From Clostridia bacterium (GTDB lineage: Bacteria; Bacillota; Clostridia; CAKSNL01; HGM11501), in the NCBI GenBank assembly GCA_030535815.1, contig JAUNRD010000113.1, forward strand, positions 1-6,297: a stretch of 6,297 nucleotides of DNA, written 5' to 3'. Below the pieces are notes generated by a model. It did not search any database. It was not told the DNA's origin and was given only the letters and a program-made list of their open reading frames with translations. Every line of letters starts with the position of its first letter. Within the stretch, counting starts at the first letter, position 1. Of the stretch, positions 1 through 6,297 are shown one piece after another. Both the position numbers and the translations under genes were made by a program.

Positions 1-103
1 CCTGCCACACCAGTATAACCAATTCTGCCAAAATGTCGAGCACCATTTCTGCCCCGGCATATCTTGCTCACCGAAAAAATGACTGGTATATAAGGTATAA
101 GCG

Positions 104-187
104 ATGCATCAAATCCGTGGCTGCATGAGCTGTTGCGGATTAGGAAAGACAGAGTGTACATATTGCGGCGGAGACGGAATTAAGTAA
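104..187 (+). CDS. Possible Cys-rich mini-protein or remnant C-terminal tail with two CxxCxGxG motifs
   Basis: This is a 27-residue open frame starting at ATG 104 and ending at TAA 185-187. It contains two consecutive CxxCxGxG units (Cys7/Cys10 then Gly12/Gly14; Cys18/Cys21 then Gly23/Gly25), the pattern of the DnaJ central zinc-binding region and of many short C-terminal zinc-knuckle tails. A weak AAGG lies at 92-95, 8 bases before the ATG. The same frame upstream holds stops at 80-82 and 98-100. Frame 3 is open from 3 to 125 and overlaps it, so this could equally be the tail of an upstream gene broken by a frameshift. The terminator 49 bases downstream supports a real transcript ending here. 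Zinc binding is inferred from the cysteine spacing. Protein identity and start are uncertain. Confidence 0.35.
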   Translation: MHQIRGCMSCCGLGKTECTYCGGDGIK

Positions 188-235
188 GGGCTGCTTGAGA
201 ACAAAGACGGATAAGCACAGAAGATATTAATAACT

Positions 236-274
236 AAAAAGGGAATGTAACTGTTAAAGTTACGTTCCCTTTTT
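236..274 (+). terminator. Rho-independent terminator, possibly bidirectional
   Basis: The left arm 236-251 (AAAAAGGGAATGTAAC) pairs over 16 positions with the right arm 259-274 (GTTACGTTCCCTTTTT). There is one U-G wobble, and the loop is 7 bases (252-258). The right arm ends in five T residues, giving an intrinsic terminator for whatever is transcribed from the left. The left arm begins with five A residues, so the hairpin could also work on the minus strand. It separates the upstream unit from the vWA/tubulin-like operon. Confidence 0.9.
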
Positions 275-334
275 CTGCGTTTTCCAGGGATTTTATGTAA
301 TTTACACAAGAGTTTGAAATATAAAAAGAGGAAA

Positions 335-376
335 TGCCGAAAAAAGTCGTTAAAGGCAAGAAATTTGCCGAAAAAA
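335..376. repeat. Direct repeat TGCCGAAAAAA, two copies
   Basis: The 11-base word TGCCGAAAAAA occurs at 335-345 and again at 366-376. The copies start 31 bases apart, close to three helical turns, so they would lie on the same DNA face. The second copy ends just before the -35 box, and its A-run could act as an UP-like element. Its TGCC also forms part of the inverted repeat at 355-369. A regulatory role is inferred from position only. Confidence 0.4.
355..369. promoter_or_regulatory. Candidate operator: inverted repeat GGCAA-N5-TTGCC
   Basis: GGCAA at 355-359 and TTGCC at 365-369 form a perfect 5+5 inverted repeat around a 5-base centre, ending 8 bases before the -35 box. The size and position suit a dimeric transcription factor, more likely an activator or a repressor acting from just upstream. 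No specific regulator family is recognised, and arms this short can occur by chance. Confidence 0.3.
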
Positions 377-377
377 A

Positions 378-406
378 TTGACTTTTACAGGAGTTTGTGT
401 TAAAAT
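378..406 (+). promoter_or_regulatory. Sigma-A-type promoter with extended -10 for the vWA/tubulin-like operon
   Basis: The -35 box is TTGACT at 378-383 (5 of 6 to consensus). A 17-base spacer and a -10 of TAAAAT at 401-406 (5 of 6) follow. TG at 398-399 sits one base before the -10, giving an extended -10. An A-tract lies directly upstream of the -35. Transcription should start near 411-414, leaving a leader of about 45 bases before GTG 457. No other promoter or terminator is visible before the second gene, so both genes are probably driven from here. Confidence 0.85.
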
Positions 407-441
407 GTAAATTAGGCGTTTTGCCACATTCTGATGAGATA

Positions 442-452
442 AAGGAAGTGAT
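442..452 (+). promoter_or_regulatory. Extended Shine-Dalgarno site that decides the start of the vWA gene
   Basis: AAGGAAGTGAT matches the full anti-SD complement AAGGAGGTGAT at 10 of 11 positions and ends 4 bases before GTG 457. An upstream in-frame GTG at 397 also has an AGGAG (389-393). That site is only 3 bases away, and it lies inside the promoter spacer, upstream of the expected transcript start. The site at 442-452 therefore selects GTG 457. Confidence 0.85.
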
Positions 453-456
453 AAGT

Positions 457-2637
457 GTGAAAAAATTTGTAGCCGGAAGCCTTATTGTATTCCTTCTGGC
501 AATGGCTTTTTTCATAACAGGAACAGGAGGAGACGCGTTTGCAGCTGAAATTCAGAAAAATATAAAAAAGTATGAAATTGCTGTTGTTTACGATAACTCC
601 GGTTCGATGTATAATAATACCAAGGCTTGGTGCAGAGCCAAATATGCAATGGAAATATTTGCATCTATGCTTAATTATGACAATGGAGATGTGCTTAAGA
701 TATTCCCGATGTGGAATGTTACAACAGATGGAAGCACGCCGGCGAGTGGCGGAAGCTACGCTCCGATATCTATAAAGAGTATAAAGGATATTGATAAGAT
801 ATCGAATATATATACCCCGGTAGCAGGAGATACTCCTTTTGCTCCGGCAGAGGAAGCCTTTGCCGAACTCCAAAAATCCAATGCTGATGTGAAATGGCTC
901 GTAGTTCTTACAGACGGAGGATTTAACCAGCGTGGAAGAGGAGCCTATGAGAATGTAGACCTTCAGGGTGAACTTGAGACAATGGTGGGAATCAGGAGCG
1001 ACGGAAGCTTTCAGAGTACCGGGATAAATATACAGTATCTGGGAATAGGGAATGCAGTACCTGTTGCGGAAAATAAAAACTGCAATCTTCATTCGAAAAA
1101 GTCCACAGACAACAGTCTTAAGGATGACCTTGTGAAAATATGTAATGATATATTCAAACGTTCCGAGCTTCCTTCCGGATACATAAGCGGAAACAGCATA
1201 AATTTTGATATATCCATGAGAAATGTGATTGTCTTCGCCCAGGGAGAAGGAGCGAAGATTTCCGGGCTTAAGACACCGGACGGAGATACCGTGGAGGACA
1301 TATATGACAGCGGACAGAGAATGTATAGCGAACTTAGTGCCGGTGGCTATGATACTTTTCCCGACATATCATTGGCAGGACAGGTTGTAACTTTTGATGC
1401 ATGTCCCAAAGGAGAGGGATATACGCTGGATTGTACCGGTGCTGAAAAGATTCAGGTTTTCTATGACCCCAATGTTGATATAAAACTTTCGCTCATCAAC
1501 TCAGACGGTACAGAGGTTGATCTTACATCCGGAGAAATAGCTCCCGGAGAATATACGGTTGAATATAAGATTGTTGATGCCGTATATCCTGAAAATGATG
1601 TTACAAATTCTGACCTAATGGGAGGCGGAGTAGATTTTACTTCGTACGTAGAAAGATCTGACGGAAGCGTTCAGGAATTTAAAAACGGCGATAAGGTTAG
1701 TTTCGAGCCCGATGAGGAGACGGACATCGTGGTTGAAGGAACCTATCTTGAAGATTATAAAATTTCTTCAAAGGATAATCCGTCATGGTCGTTTAAGGGG
1801 ATTAAGGTTAATCTTCCTGAAATTGTAAACATTGACGTAAATCTTTCGACAAAGCAGATGAACAACTGGTTTGTTACGGGTAAACAGGACAAATGGGAGC
1901 CTCTTATTGCAAAGGTTACTCTTGGAGGAAATCCCCTCTCTGATGAAGAACTGGCAAATGTAAAATTCGATTTTGAAATAAGTGACGGTGTAAAATATAC
2001 ATATAAGCAGATTCCCGGCGAGTCGGCGTATGAAATTTACATATTCAGAGGAGAAGACGGTGCGGATATAAAGCCTGAAACCGGTCACTATACAGCCAAA
2101 GCTACGGTGGAATATACCGATGAGCACGGACAGGTTGCAAAGGACGAAGATAAACTGGGATTTGACGTGGCAATCTACAGCGTAATATGGCGCTGGCTTA
2201 TATGGGTTATAATTCTTGCGGCAATAGCCCTTCTGATATGGTTTATCCTGAGCAGAAAAGCATGGCCTAAAAACATGAGATTCGAAGCGACCAACGGAGC
2301 TAAGAAGGCAAAGATAAGCGTAAATAAAACCATAAATATAGTATCAAATGCATATCCGGGAGTTTTGCCCTGCAGTGCCGAGAAAAACTCCACACTTTAT
2401 CACAGAAGCAAAAGAACGGCATCTGTAAAAATTACAAAGGTTACACCGTCCTTCAAGGTTGTTTCCTTCAGAATAGGAGGAAGCCCCACATACACAAAGG
2501 AAAACGGTGTATACCGCGATTCCAACGGTAAGGAATTCAGTCCCATAGTTGTAAGAAACAACACAAAAGTAATAGTCGAAATTAAAGGCGGTATGCCGAT
2601 AGAGGGTATCGTCTATATAAACAGCAAAAAGAAATGA
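457..2637 (+). CDS. Secreted single-pass membrane protein with von Willebrand factor A (MIDAS) domain
   Basis: This 726-residue protein is predicted to act at the cell surface. It starts at GTG 457, which gives a clean Sec signal peptide: MKK, a hydrophobic core at about residues 4-22, and an AFA motif at 27-29 with likely cleavage before Ala30. The vWA domain spans roughly 38-240 and has a complete metal-ion-dependent adhesion site: DNSGS at 46-50, Thr126 in GDTPF, and Asp153 in LTDGG. Residues about 245-570 are polar and look beta-rich, probably Ig-like or sandwich domains, but I cannot assign a family. One transmembrane helix lies at about 577-598, followed by Arg600 and Lys601. A tail of about 128 residues (599-726) then lies in the cytoplasm. 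Isoleucine is mostly ATA, unlike the next gene. The tubulin-like gene follows 10 bases later and is probably cotranscribed. The family in general binds ligands through Mg2+; the ligand here is unknown, and a role as membrane anchor or sensor for the tubulin-like partner is inference. Confidence 0.9.
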   Translation: MKKFVAGSLIVFLLAMAFFITGTGGDAFAAEIQKNIKKYEIAVVYDNSGSMYNNTKAWCRAKYAMEIFASMLNYDNGDVLKIFPMWNVTTDGSTPASGGSYAPISIKSIKDIDKISNIYTPVAGDTPFAPAEEAFAELQKSNADVKWLVVLTDGGFNQRGRGAYENVDLQGELETMVGIRSDGSFQSTGINIQYLGIGNAVPVAENKNCNLHSKKSTDNSLKDDLVKICNDIFKRSELPSGYISGNSINFDISMRNVIVFAQGEGAKISGLKTPDGDTVEDIYDSGQRMYSELSAGGYDTFPDISLAGQVVTFDACPKGEGYTLDCTGAEKIQVFYDPNVDIKLSLINSDGTEVDLTSGEIAPGEYTVEYKIVDAVYPENDVTNSDLMGGGVDFTSYVERSDGSVQEFKNGDKVSFEPDEETDIVVEGTYLEDYKISSKDNPSWSFKGIKVNLPEIVNIDVNLSTKQMNNWFVTGKQDKWEPLIAKVTLGGNPLSDEELANVKFDFEISDGVKYTYKQIPGESAYEIYIFRGEDGADIKPETGHYTAKATVEYTDEHGQVAKDEDKLGFDVAIYSVIWRWLIWVIILAAIALLIWFILSRKAWPKNMRFEATNGAKKAKISVNKTINIVSNAYPGVLPCSAEKNSTLYHRSKRTASVKITKVTPSFKVVSFRIGGSPTYTKENGVYRDSNGKEFSPIVVRNNTKVIVEIKGGMPIEGIVYINSKKK

Positions 2638-2639
2638 GG
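2636..2639 (+). promoter_or_regulatory. Shine-Dalgarno GAGG overlapping the vWA stop codon
   Basis: The TGA stop of the vWA gene (2635-2637) is embedded in TGAGGT. Its GAGG lies 8 bases before ATG 2648, the preferred spacing. A second purine stretch, AAGGA (2641-2645), is only 2 bases from the ATG and is less likely to be the working site. Ribosomes ending the first gene finish on the initiation site of the second, which favours translational coupling. Confidence 0.65.
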
Positions 2640-2647
2640 TAAGGAAA

Positions 2648-5600
2648 ATGTTTGAAAAAGAAAAAATTCAGCCTAATAAGGTGAACGCTCCGGTACTTTT
2701 CATTGGTGTGGGCGGTATCGGATCAAAAATCATCAAGGGAATCAATAAAAGATGCATGGGTGACGATACATCCAACATCAGATTCCTTGTTATGGATACT
2801 GACGTAAACGATTTGCTCAAAGTAAATGACGGTGCCAACGTAACTGCAGTGCAGACATCTTCCACCAGCACAGTTGAAGACTATCTTAAAAATGATGCCG
2901 ATGCAAGAAACGGTTGGTTCCCCGAAAACAAAATGCTTGATTCCAAGGCTGTATCCGAGGGTGCAGGCCAGGTAAGAGCTATTTCAAGACTTGCTCTTAA
3001 TGCCACAATCAAGCAGGGAACAATTCACAAGCTTTACAAGGCAATTGATGACTTGTTCTTAAAGGACGGCGGCGGCCTCAAGCAGGCGATCCGTGTTGTT
3101 ATTGCATCCACAGCTGCCGGCGGTACAGGTTCCGGTATCGCTATGGAAGCAGGTATGATTGTAAGACATTATGTAAAGAAGAACTATCCCGAAGCGGCAG
3201 TAATGATAAGAGGTTTCCTTGTAATGCCCGGCGTTATGGATACTGTTATCAAGACTCAGAGCGAAAAGGACAGCCTTCGTTGCAACGGTTATGCAACCAT
3301 TAAGGAAATCAACGCCTTCATGATGAAGGGCAGCGGATTCTTTGATACAGTTCCCGAGCTTAACAGATATAAGGATCTCCATATTATGATTCCCAATACA
3401 TCCAACGGGGATGAGAAGATAAGCAATCTTCCCTTCGACTTCTGTTTCCTTATGGACAGAACCGACTCCAATGCCGGAAACATGATTACTCTTAATCAGT
3501 ACATCGACTATGCGGCGCAGTCTCTTTATGAGCAGAACATCGGTCCTATGAGAAGCAAGGCTTCCAGTATGGAAGATAACGTATTAAAGCTTTGTATAAG
3601 CCCTGAAAAGCTCGGAAGATGCCGTTTCGGCGGAACAGGTGCATCTGTACTCAGATACCCCTATGAAAAGGTAAGAGACTATATTGCTCTTAACTGGGCG
3701 AGAATTGCAATTATCGGTTCTTCTGCAGGAGAAATGTCTGAAGAAGAGCAGAAGAAGATGGTTGGAAACTCCTGGCTCAAGTTTGAAACAAAATTTGCTG
3801 AAAAGAGAGCTATCTGGGAAAACAATCCTGCAAGAAGTTCAAAGGATGAACCCACTATCGAGAAGGTTTATACCGAAGCTATGGCAGGCGGAAGAGAATC
3901 ATCCGGCGGTGACGAATTCACTTCTATGCTCTGGGAAGGATATATCAATCCCAAAATTGATGCTTTGCCTGACGGAAGTGGCGCAAAGACTGTTGAAGCT
4001 CTTGCTAAACACTACCTCAAGCAGCTTATCAACGAAACCATCACACATCGTCTCACAGCTGAATATTATGACCTTAACGACAAAATTTCCACAGCATCTA
4101 CCCCTGCAAGCGAAAAGGGTATGTTTGAATCCAAGTTTATTGCTATAAACGAGCTTTCTGAAATCAGCATGGATGAAACCGTTGTTGAAGTAACAAAGAA
4201 CTTTGTAAGCGAAGTATTCTCAAGTAAGGCATCTGTTGCTAAGGCAGATCTTGGCGAATACATGCTTGAAAGCTTCCTTTCAAATAACCACAGAGCGCTT
4301 CATCCCAATGCTTCGCGTTACTTGCTCTATGAGTTAAGAAAAGTTCTTGAAGAAGGACAGCAGACAGCGGCTAAAGGCTCCGATGTTGAAGCATTCCAGG
4401 AAGAAATTCATAAGATTTGCTTCGGCGAAAGAGTTGACGGTAAGAAAATTAATGAGTTTGACATCAAGGGAACATTCTTCGGAAAGGAAAAGACTCTCCA
4501 GGCGATGTGCCAGGCTTGTGACGAAAAGGGCTCAGAGGCTGACCTTGACGACTGCGAAAAGAAGCTTTCCGGTTTCTTTGAGACTGTTAAGAATTTCTAT
4601 ACCAACGTAATTAAAAAGCAGATTTGCGACATCGCACTTCCTGCTATTGAAGGTCTTATCAAGGCTTATGAAGAATTCTACAAATCCTTCGAAGGTAAGG
4701 TTCCGGGAATTGAACGTAAGCAGGAAGATATCGTTACTGCGCTTAAGTTCCAGAACGGTGACTGCGTAAAGAATCTTCTCGGTTCCAAGAAATATCTTGA
4801 TAAGATTACCGAGATGATGGGTCGTCCTACAGAGTCAGGTACAGGTGCGGCAGAACTCTATGCTAAGATTTTCGAATCTGTAAGAGAAAATGCTTATATC
4901 GAAAAGCGTAAGACTGCAAATACGTTCTCTTATGAAGTTAAGCAGGATATATTCGATGATATCATTATAGAATATTATAAGGACAGAGTATCCGAAAGCT
5001 GCGACAGAATCAATGTAAAGGGTATTCTCCAGGCTATAAAGCTTGAATATGACGTTAAGTGCGCGATTACTCTCAGCGAAGTAAGCGAAGATATGAAGGA
5101 TGCCAAGGCGCGTGAACTTCAGAATCCCAACAGCTTAAGATCGTATATCGTAGAAACAATTGACACCTGTAACAACCTTGCGAGCCCCGGTATAAAGAAG
5201 AAGGACAGCGAGGAAGCAAGAGAAGTAAATGCTATGGCGTGCAGCGTAAGTGCTGCTGACGGCGAAGGTATAAGAGTTGACGATTATATCCCCGAAGCTA
5301 TCAGAACTGCAACCGTATCCAAGTACGAGCTTTGCTTCTTCAGATCGGTATATAACATTATGCCCACACAGCTTTCCAAGCTCAGTGCTCCTTCCTATAC
5401 AGGAGATGAGGATGAATTTTCTCACGGCAGCCAGAACTATTACGAAGACAGTTCTGCCGGCGATTACTTCCGTATTTATCAGAAGTACATGGATAAAATC
5501 GGTCCCGACTGCAAGAAGAGCGCCATTATCACTCCTCACATCGATATGAGATGGAACTCTATCGTTGCAATGCCCGAGCTTGACTTGGAATATCAGAACA

Positions 5601-5965
5601 GACTTATGAGAAAGATTCAGAAGTCCATGATTTATGGCTTCCTGTACGATAGAATCCATCTTTCCACAACTCTTGATAACGATTCTGATAACAAGAACTA
5701 TCAGTATCGTGATTCAGAAGAGCAGCTTGTTGATCTTGTGGTATCAAACAAGACAAAGTGTGACGTTTTATACGAAGTACTTGATGCTCTTTACAATGAC
5801 CGTCTTGCTGTTTCCATAATCAGAGAATATGTGAACAGACTCAGAGAAAAGTGCGATAAGGAAGGTTATCAGTCCTATGAAGAACTTGAGTTCTTCAAGA
5901 AGCTCAAGACCTTCAAGTTCAAGAACTTTACAAACGATCCCGCTTTGAGAGGTCTTGATGAATAG
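2648..5965 (+). CDS. Large tubulin/FtsZ-superfamily protein (Tubulin_2-like), stop at TAG
   Basis: This 1105-residue cytoplasmic protein has no signal peptide or membrane helix. The N-terminal third is a tubulin/FtsZ-type GTPase fold. It has a glycine-rich first loop GVGGIG at 20-25, DTD at 50-52 after the second strand, GAGQVR at 105-110, and the superfamily signature as AGGTGSG at 157-163 (tubulins and FtsZ have GGGTGSG). A helix like the nucleotide-contacting H7 carries Arg211 and Asn213 (RCNGYATIKEI). PFDFCFLMDR at 262-271 fits the second domain. The rest, about 360-1105, is mostly charged and helical, with TPHIDMRW at 962-969; I recall a similar motif in relatives but cannot verify it. 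It is much longer than FtsZ (about 350-400 residues), as expected for the Tubulin_2 type. GTP-dependent polymerisation is inferred from the family. Lysine is almost always AAG and isoleucine ATC/ATT near the start, suggesting strong expression. The frame continues open after the TAG, so the true C-terminus may be missing. Confidence 0.9.
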   Translation: MFEKEKIQPNKVNAPVLFIGVGGIGSKIIKGINKRCMGDDTSNIRFLVMDTDVNDLLKVNDGANVTAVQTSSTSTVEDYLKNDADARNGWFPENKMLDSKAVSEGAGQVRAISRLALNATIKQGTIHKLYKAIDDLFLKDGGGLKQAIRVVIASTAAGGTGSGIAMEAGMIVRHYVKKNYPEAAVMIRGFLVMPGVMDTVIKTQSEKDSLRCNGYATIKEINAFMMKGSGFFDTVPELNRYKDLHIMIPNTSNGDEKISNLPFDFCFLMDRTDSNAGNMITLNQYIDYAAQSLYEQNIGPMRSKASSMEDNVLKLCISPEKLGRCRFGGTGASVLRYPYEKVRDYIALNWARIAIIGSSAGEMSEEEQKKMVGNSWLKFETKFAEKRAIWENNPARSSKDEPTIEKVYTEAMAGGRESSGGDEFTSMLWEGYINPKIDALPDGSGAKTVEALAKHYLKQLINETITHRLTAEYYDLNDKISTASTPASEKGMFESKFIAINELSEISMDETVVEVTKNFVSEVFSSKASVAKADLGEYMLESFLSNNHRALHPNASRYLLYELRKVLEEGQQTAAKGSDVEAFQEEIHKICFGERVDGKKINEFDIKGTFFGKEKTLQAMCQACDEKGSEADLDDCEKKLSGFFETVKNFYTNVIKKQICDIALPAIEGLIKAYEEFYKSFEGKVPGIERKQEDIVTALKFQNGDCVKNLLGSKKYLDKITEMMGRPTESGTGAAELYAKIFESVRENAYIEKRKTANTFSYEVKQDIFDDIIIEYYKDRVSESCDRINVKGILQAIKLEYDVKCAITLSEVSEDMKDAKARELQNPNSLRSYIVETIDTCNNLASPGIKKKDSEEAREVNAMACSVSAADGEGIRVDDYIPEAIRTATVSKYELCFFRSVYNIMPTQLSKLSAPSYTGDEDEFSHGSQNYYEDSSAGDYFRIYQKYMDKIGPDCKKSAIITPHIDMRWNSIVAMPELDLEYQNRLMRKIQKSMIYGFLYDRIHLSTTLDNDSDNKNYQYRDSEEQLVDLVVSNKTKCDVLYEVLDALYNDRLAVSIIREYVNRLREKCDKEGYQSYEELEFFKKLKTFKFKNFTNDPALRGLDE

Positions 5966-6297
5966 GTATCCTTGTTCACAGTTGCGCTTATGTACAGCAA
6001 TACCTTACCCGCTCAGGAAAAGGATATGGCTGAAATGAAGGTTTTGGTTGAGTCTATAATCGAAATGGTTTACAGCGAACTTTCCACCTGCATTTCCAAT
6101 AATAAGGATGCATTGAATATGAAGGTTGCAGACGTACTTGTTGAGCAGTTTAACGACCTTGTTAAGAACTATGCCGATCATAAGGATGTTCTCAAGTGCG
6201 GTAAGTTCTCCGATAGAGTTGTTGACTCTATCCAGGGTACAGTACGCAGCTTCATGAGAAAGAGAGACCTTGAACAGTACATCGACAAGATGACTTA
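5966..6297 (+). CDS. In-frame continuation beyond the TAG; probable rest of the tubulin-like protein, partial
   Basis: Directly after the TAG, the same frame has 110 sense codons and runs off the window. It looks coding: all 10 lysines are AAG, as are the last 9 before the TAG, and the product is an amphipathic, mostly helical sequence like the preceding C-terminal region. There is no good independent start. ATG 5990 has no SD. TTG 5972 has only AGG at 5964-5966, overlapping the stop. The simplest reading is one long gene interrupted by one base change, for example CAG to TAG, since CAG is a common glutamine codon here. Amber readthrough or a separate short gene with a weak start are alternatives. 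Coding status is fairly secure; whether it is translated, and from where, is not. Confidence 0.6.

Noticed and set aside
412..1092. Long open frame of 226 codons on the minus strand
   Set aside because: It lies wholly opposite the signal peptide and vWA domain of a well-supported gene, its translation shows no recognisable domain, and its openness follows from the codon choice of the plus-strand gene.
3684..4148. Open frame of 154 codons on the plus strand in another frame
   Set aside because: It is contained inside the tubulin-like gene, and its leucine/serine-rich, low-complexity translation is typical of an out-of-frame reading.
5135..5659. Open frame of 174 codons on the minus strand
   Set aside because: It is antisense to the C-terminal region of the tubulin-like gene, has no promoter or convincing SD, and resembles no known protein. 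It is best explained as a shadow of the sense gene.
5964..6005. Six-base complement (AGGTAT with ATACCT) beginning within the TAG, as a possible readthrough hairpin
   Set aside because: A 6-bp stem around a 30-base loop is weak and expected by chance. Known readthrough elements are stronger and lie a few bases after the stop.
5958..6038. ATG 5958 overlapping the TAG (ATGAATAG), as a coupled start for a downstream gene
   Set aside because: That frame ends after 26 codons at TGA 6036-6038, while the frame of the tubulin-like gene stays open, so it is not a real gene start.
1..6297. Genome-wide reassignment of TAG to glutamine, as in some gut phages
   Set aside because: Only one in-frame TAG is seen across both large genes and glutamine is otherwise encoded normally. 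A recoded genome should show several TAG codons in this much coding sequence.
1..6297. CRISPR array, tRNA, rRNA, insertion sequence or phage attachment site
   Set aside because: I saw no regularly spaced repeats, cloverleaf-like sequence, transposase motif or terminal inverted repeats on either strand.

Overview
The window looks like chromosomal DNA of a Gram-positive, low-to-mid GC bacterium, most likely a Clostridia member such as a Lachnospiraceae relative. The reasons are a near-consensus sigma-A-type promoter with an extended -10, an almost full-length Shine-Dalgarno match, a strong U-tailed terminator hairpin, a GTG start on a short Gram-positive-style Sec signal peptide, and codon and protein style. 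The genus cannot be fixed from sequence alone.

Layout. Positions 1-235 are the tail of an upstream unit. The only protein-like signal there is a 27-residue open frame (104-187) carrying two DnaJ-type CxxCxGxG motifs. It could be a small protein or the C-terminal remnant of a broken gene. A perfect 16-bp hairpin with a T-run (236-274) closes that unit. Positions 275-456 are the control region of the next operon: an inverted repeat (355-369), a direct repeat (335-345 and 366-376), a promoter (378-406) and a strong SD (442-452).

The operon has two recognisable genes. The first (457-2637) encodes a secreted, single-pass membrane protein with an intact von Willebrand factor A (MIDAS) domain outside the cell and a C-terminal tail of about 128 residues in the cytoplasm. 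The second (2648-5965), 10 bases downstream, encodes a large cytoplasmic tubulin/FtsZ-superfamily protein of the Tubulin_2-like type, with the AGGTGSG GTP-binding signature. A vWA protein beside a divergent tubulin-like protein matches a predicted membrane-remodelling/cytoskeletal system known mainly from comparative genomics. Its role has not, to my knowledge, been settled by experiment.

The most unusual detail is at the 3' end. The tubulin-like gene stops at a TAG (5963-5965), but exactly the same frame then runs open for 110 further codons to the window edge, with the same codon preferences and no convincing new ribosome site. Either the gene has been cut by one nonsense change (or a base error), or the amber codon is read through, or a separate, weakly initiated gene begins there.

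Working model (inference): the vWA protein senses or binds something outside the membrane and uses its cytoplasmic tail to anchor or regulate a filament made by the abundant tubulin-like protein.
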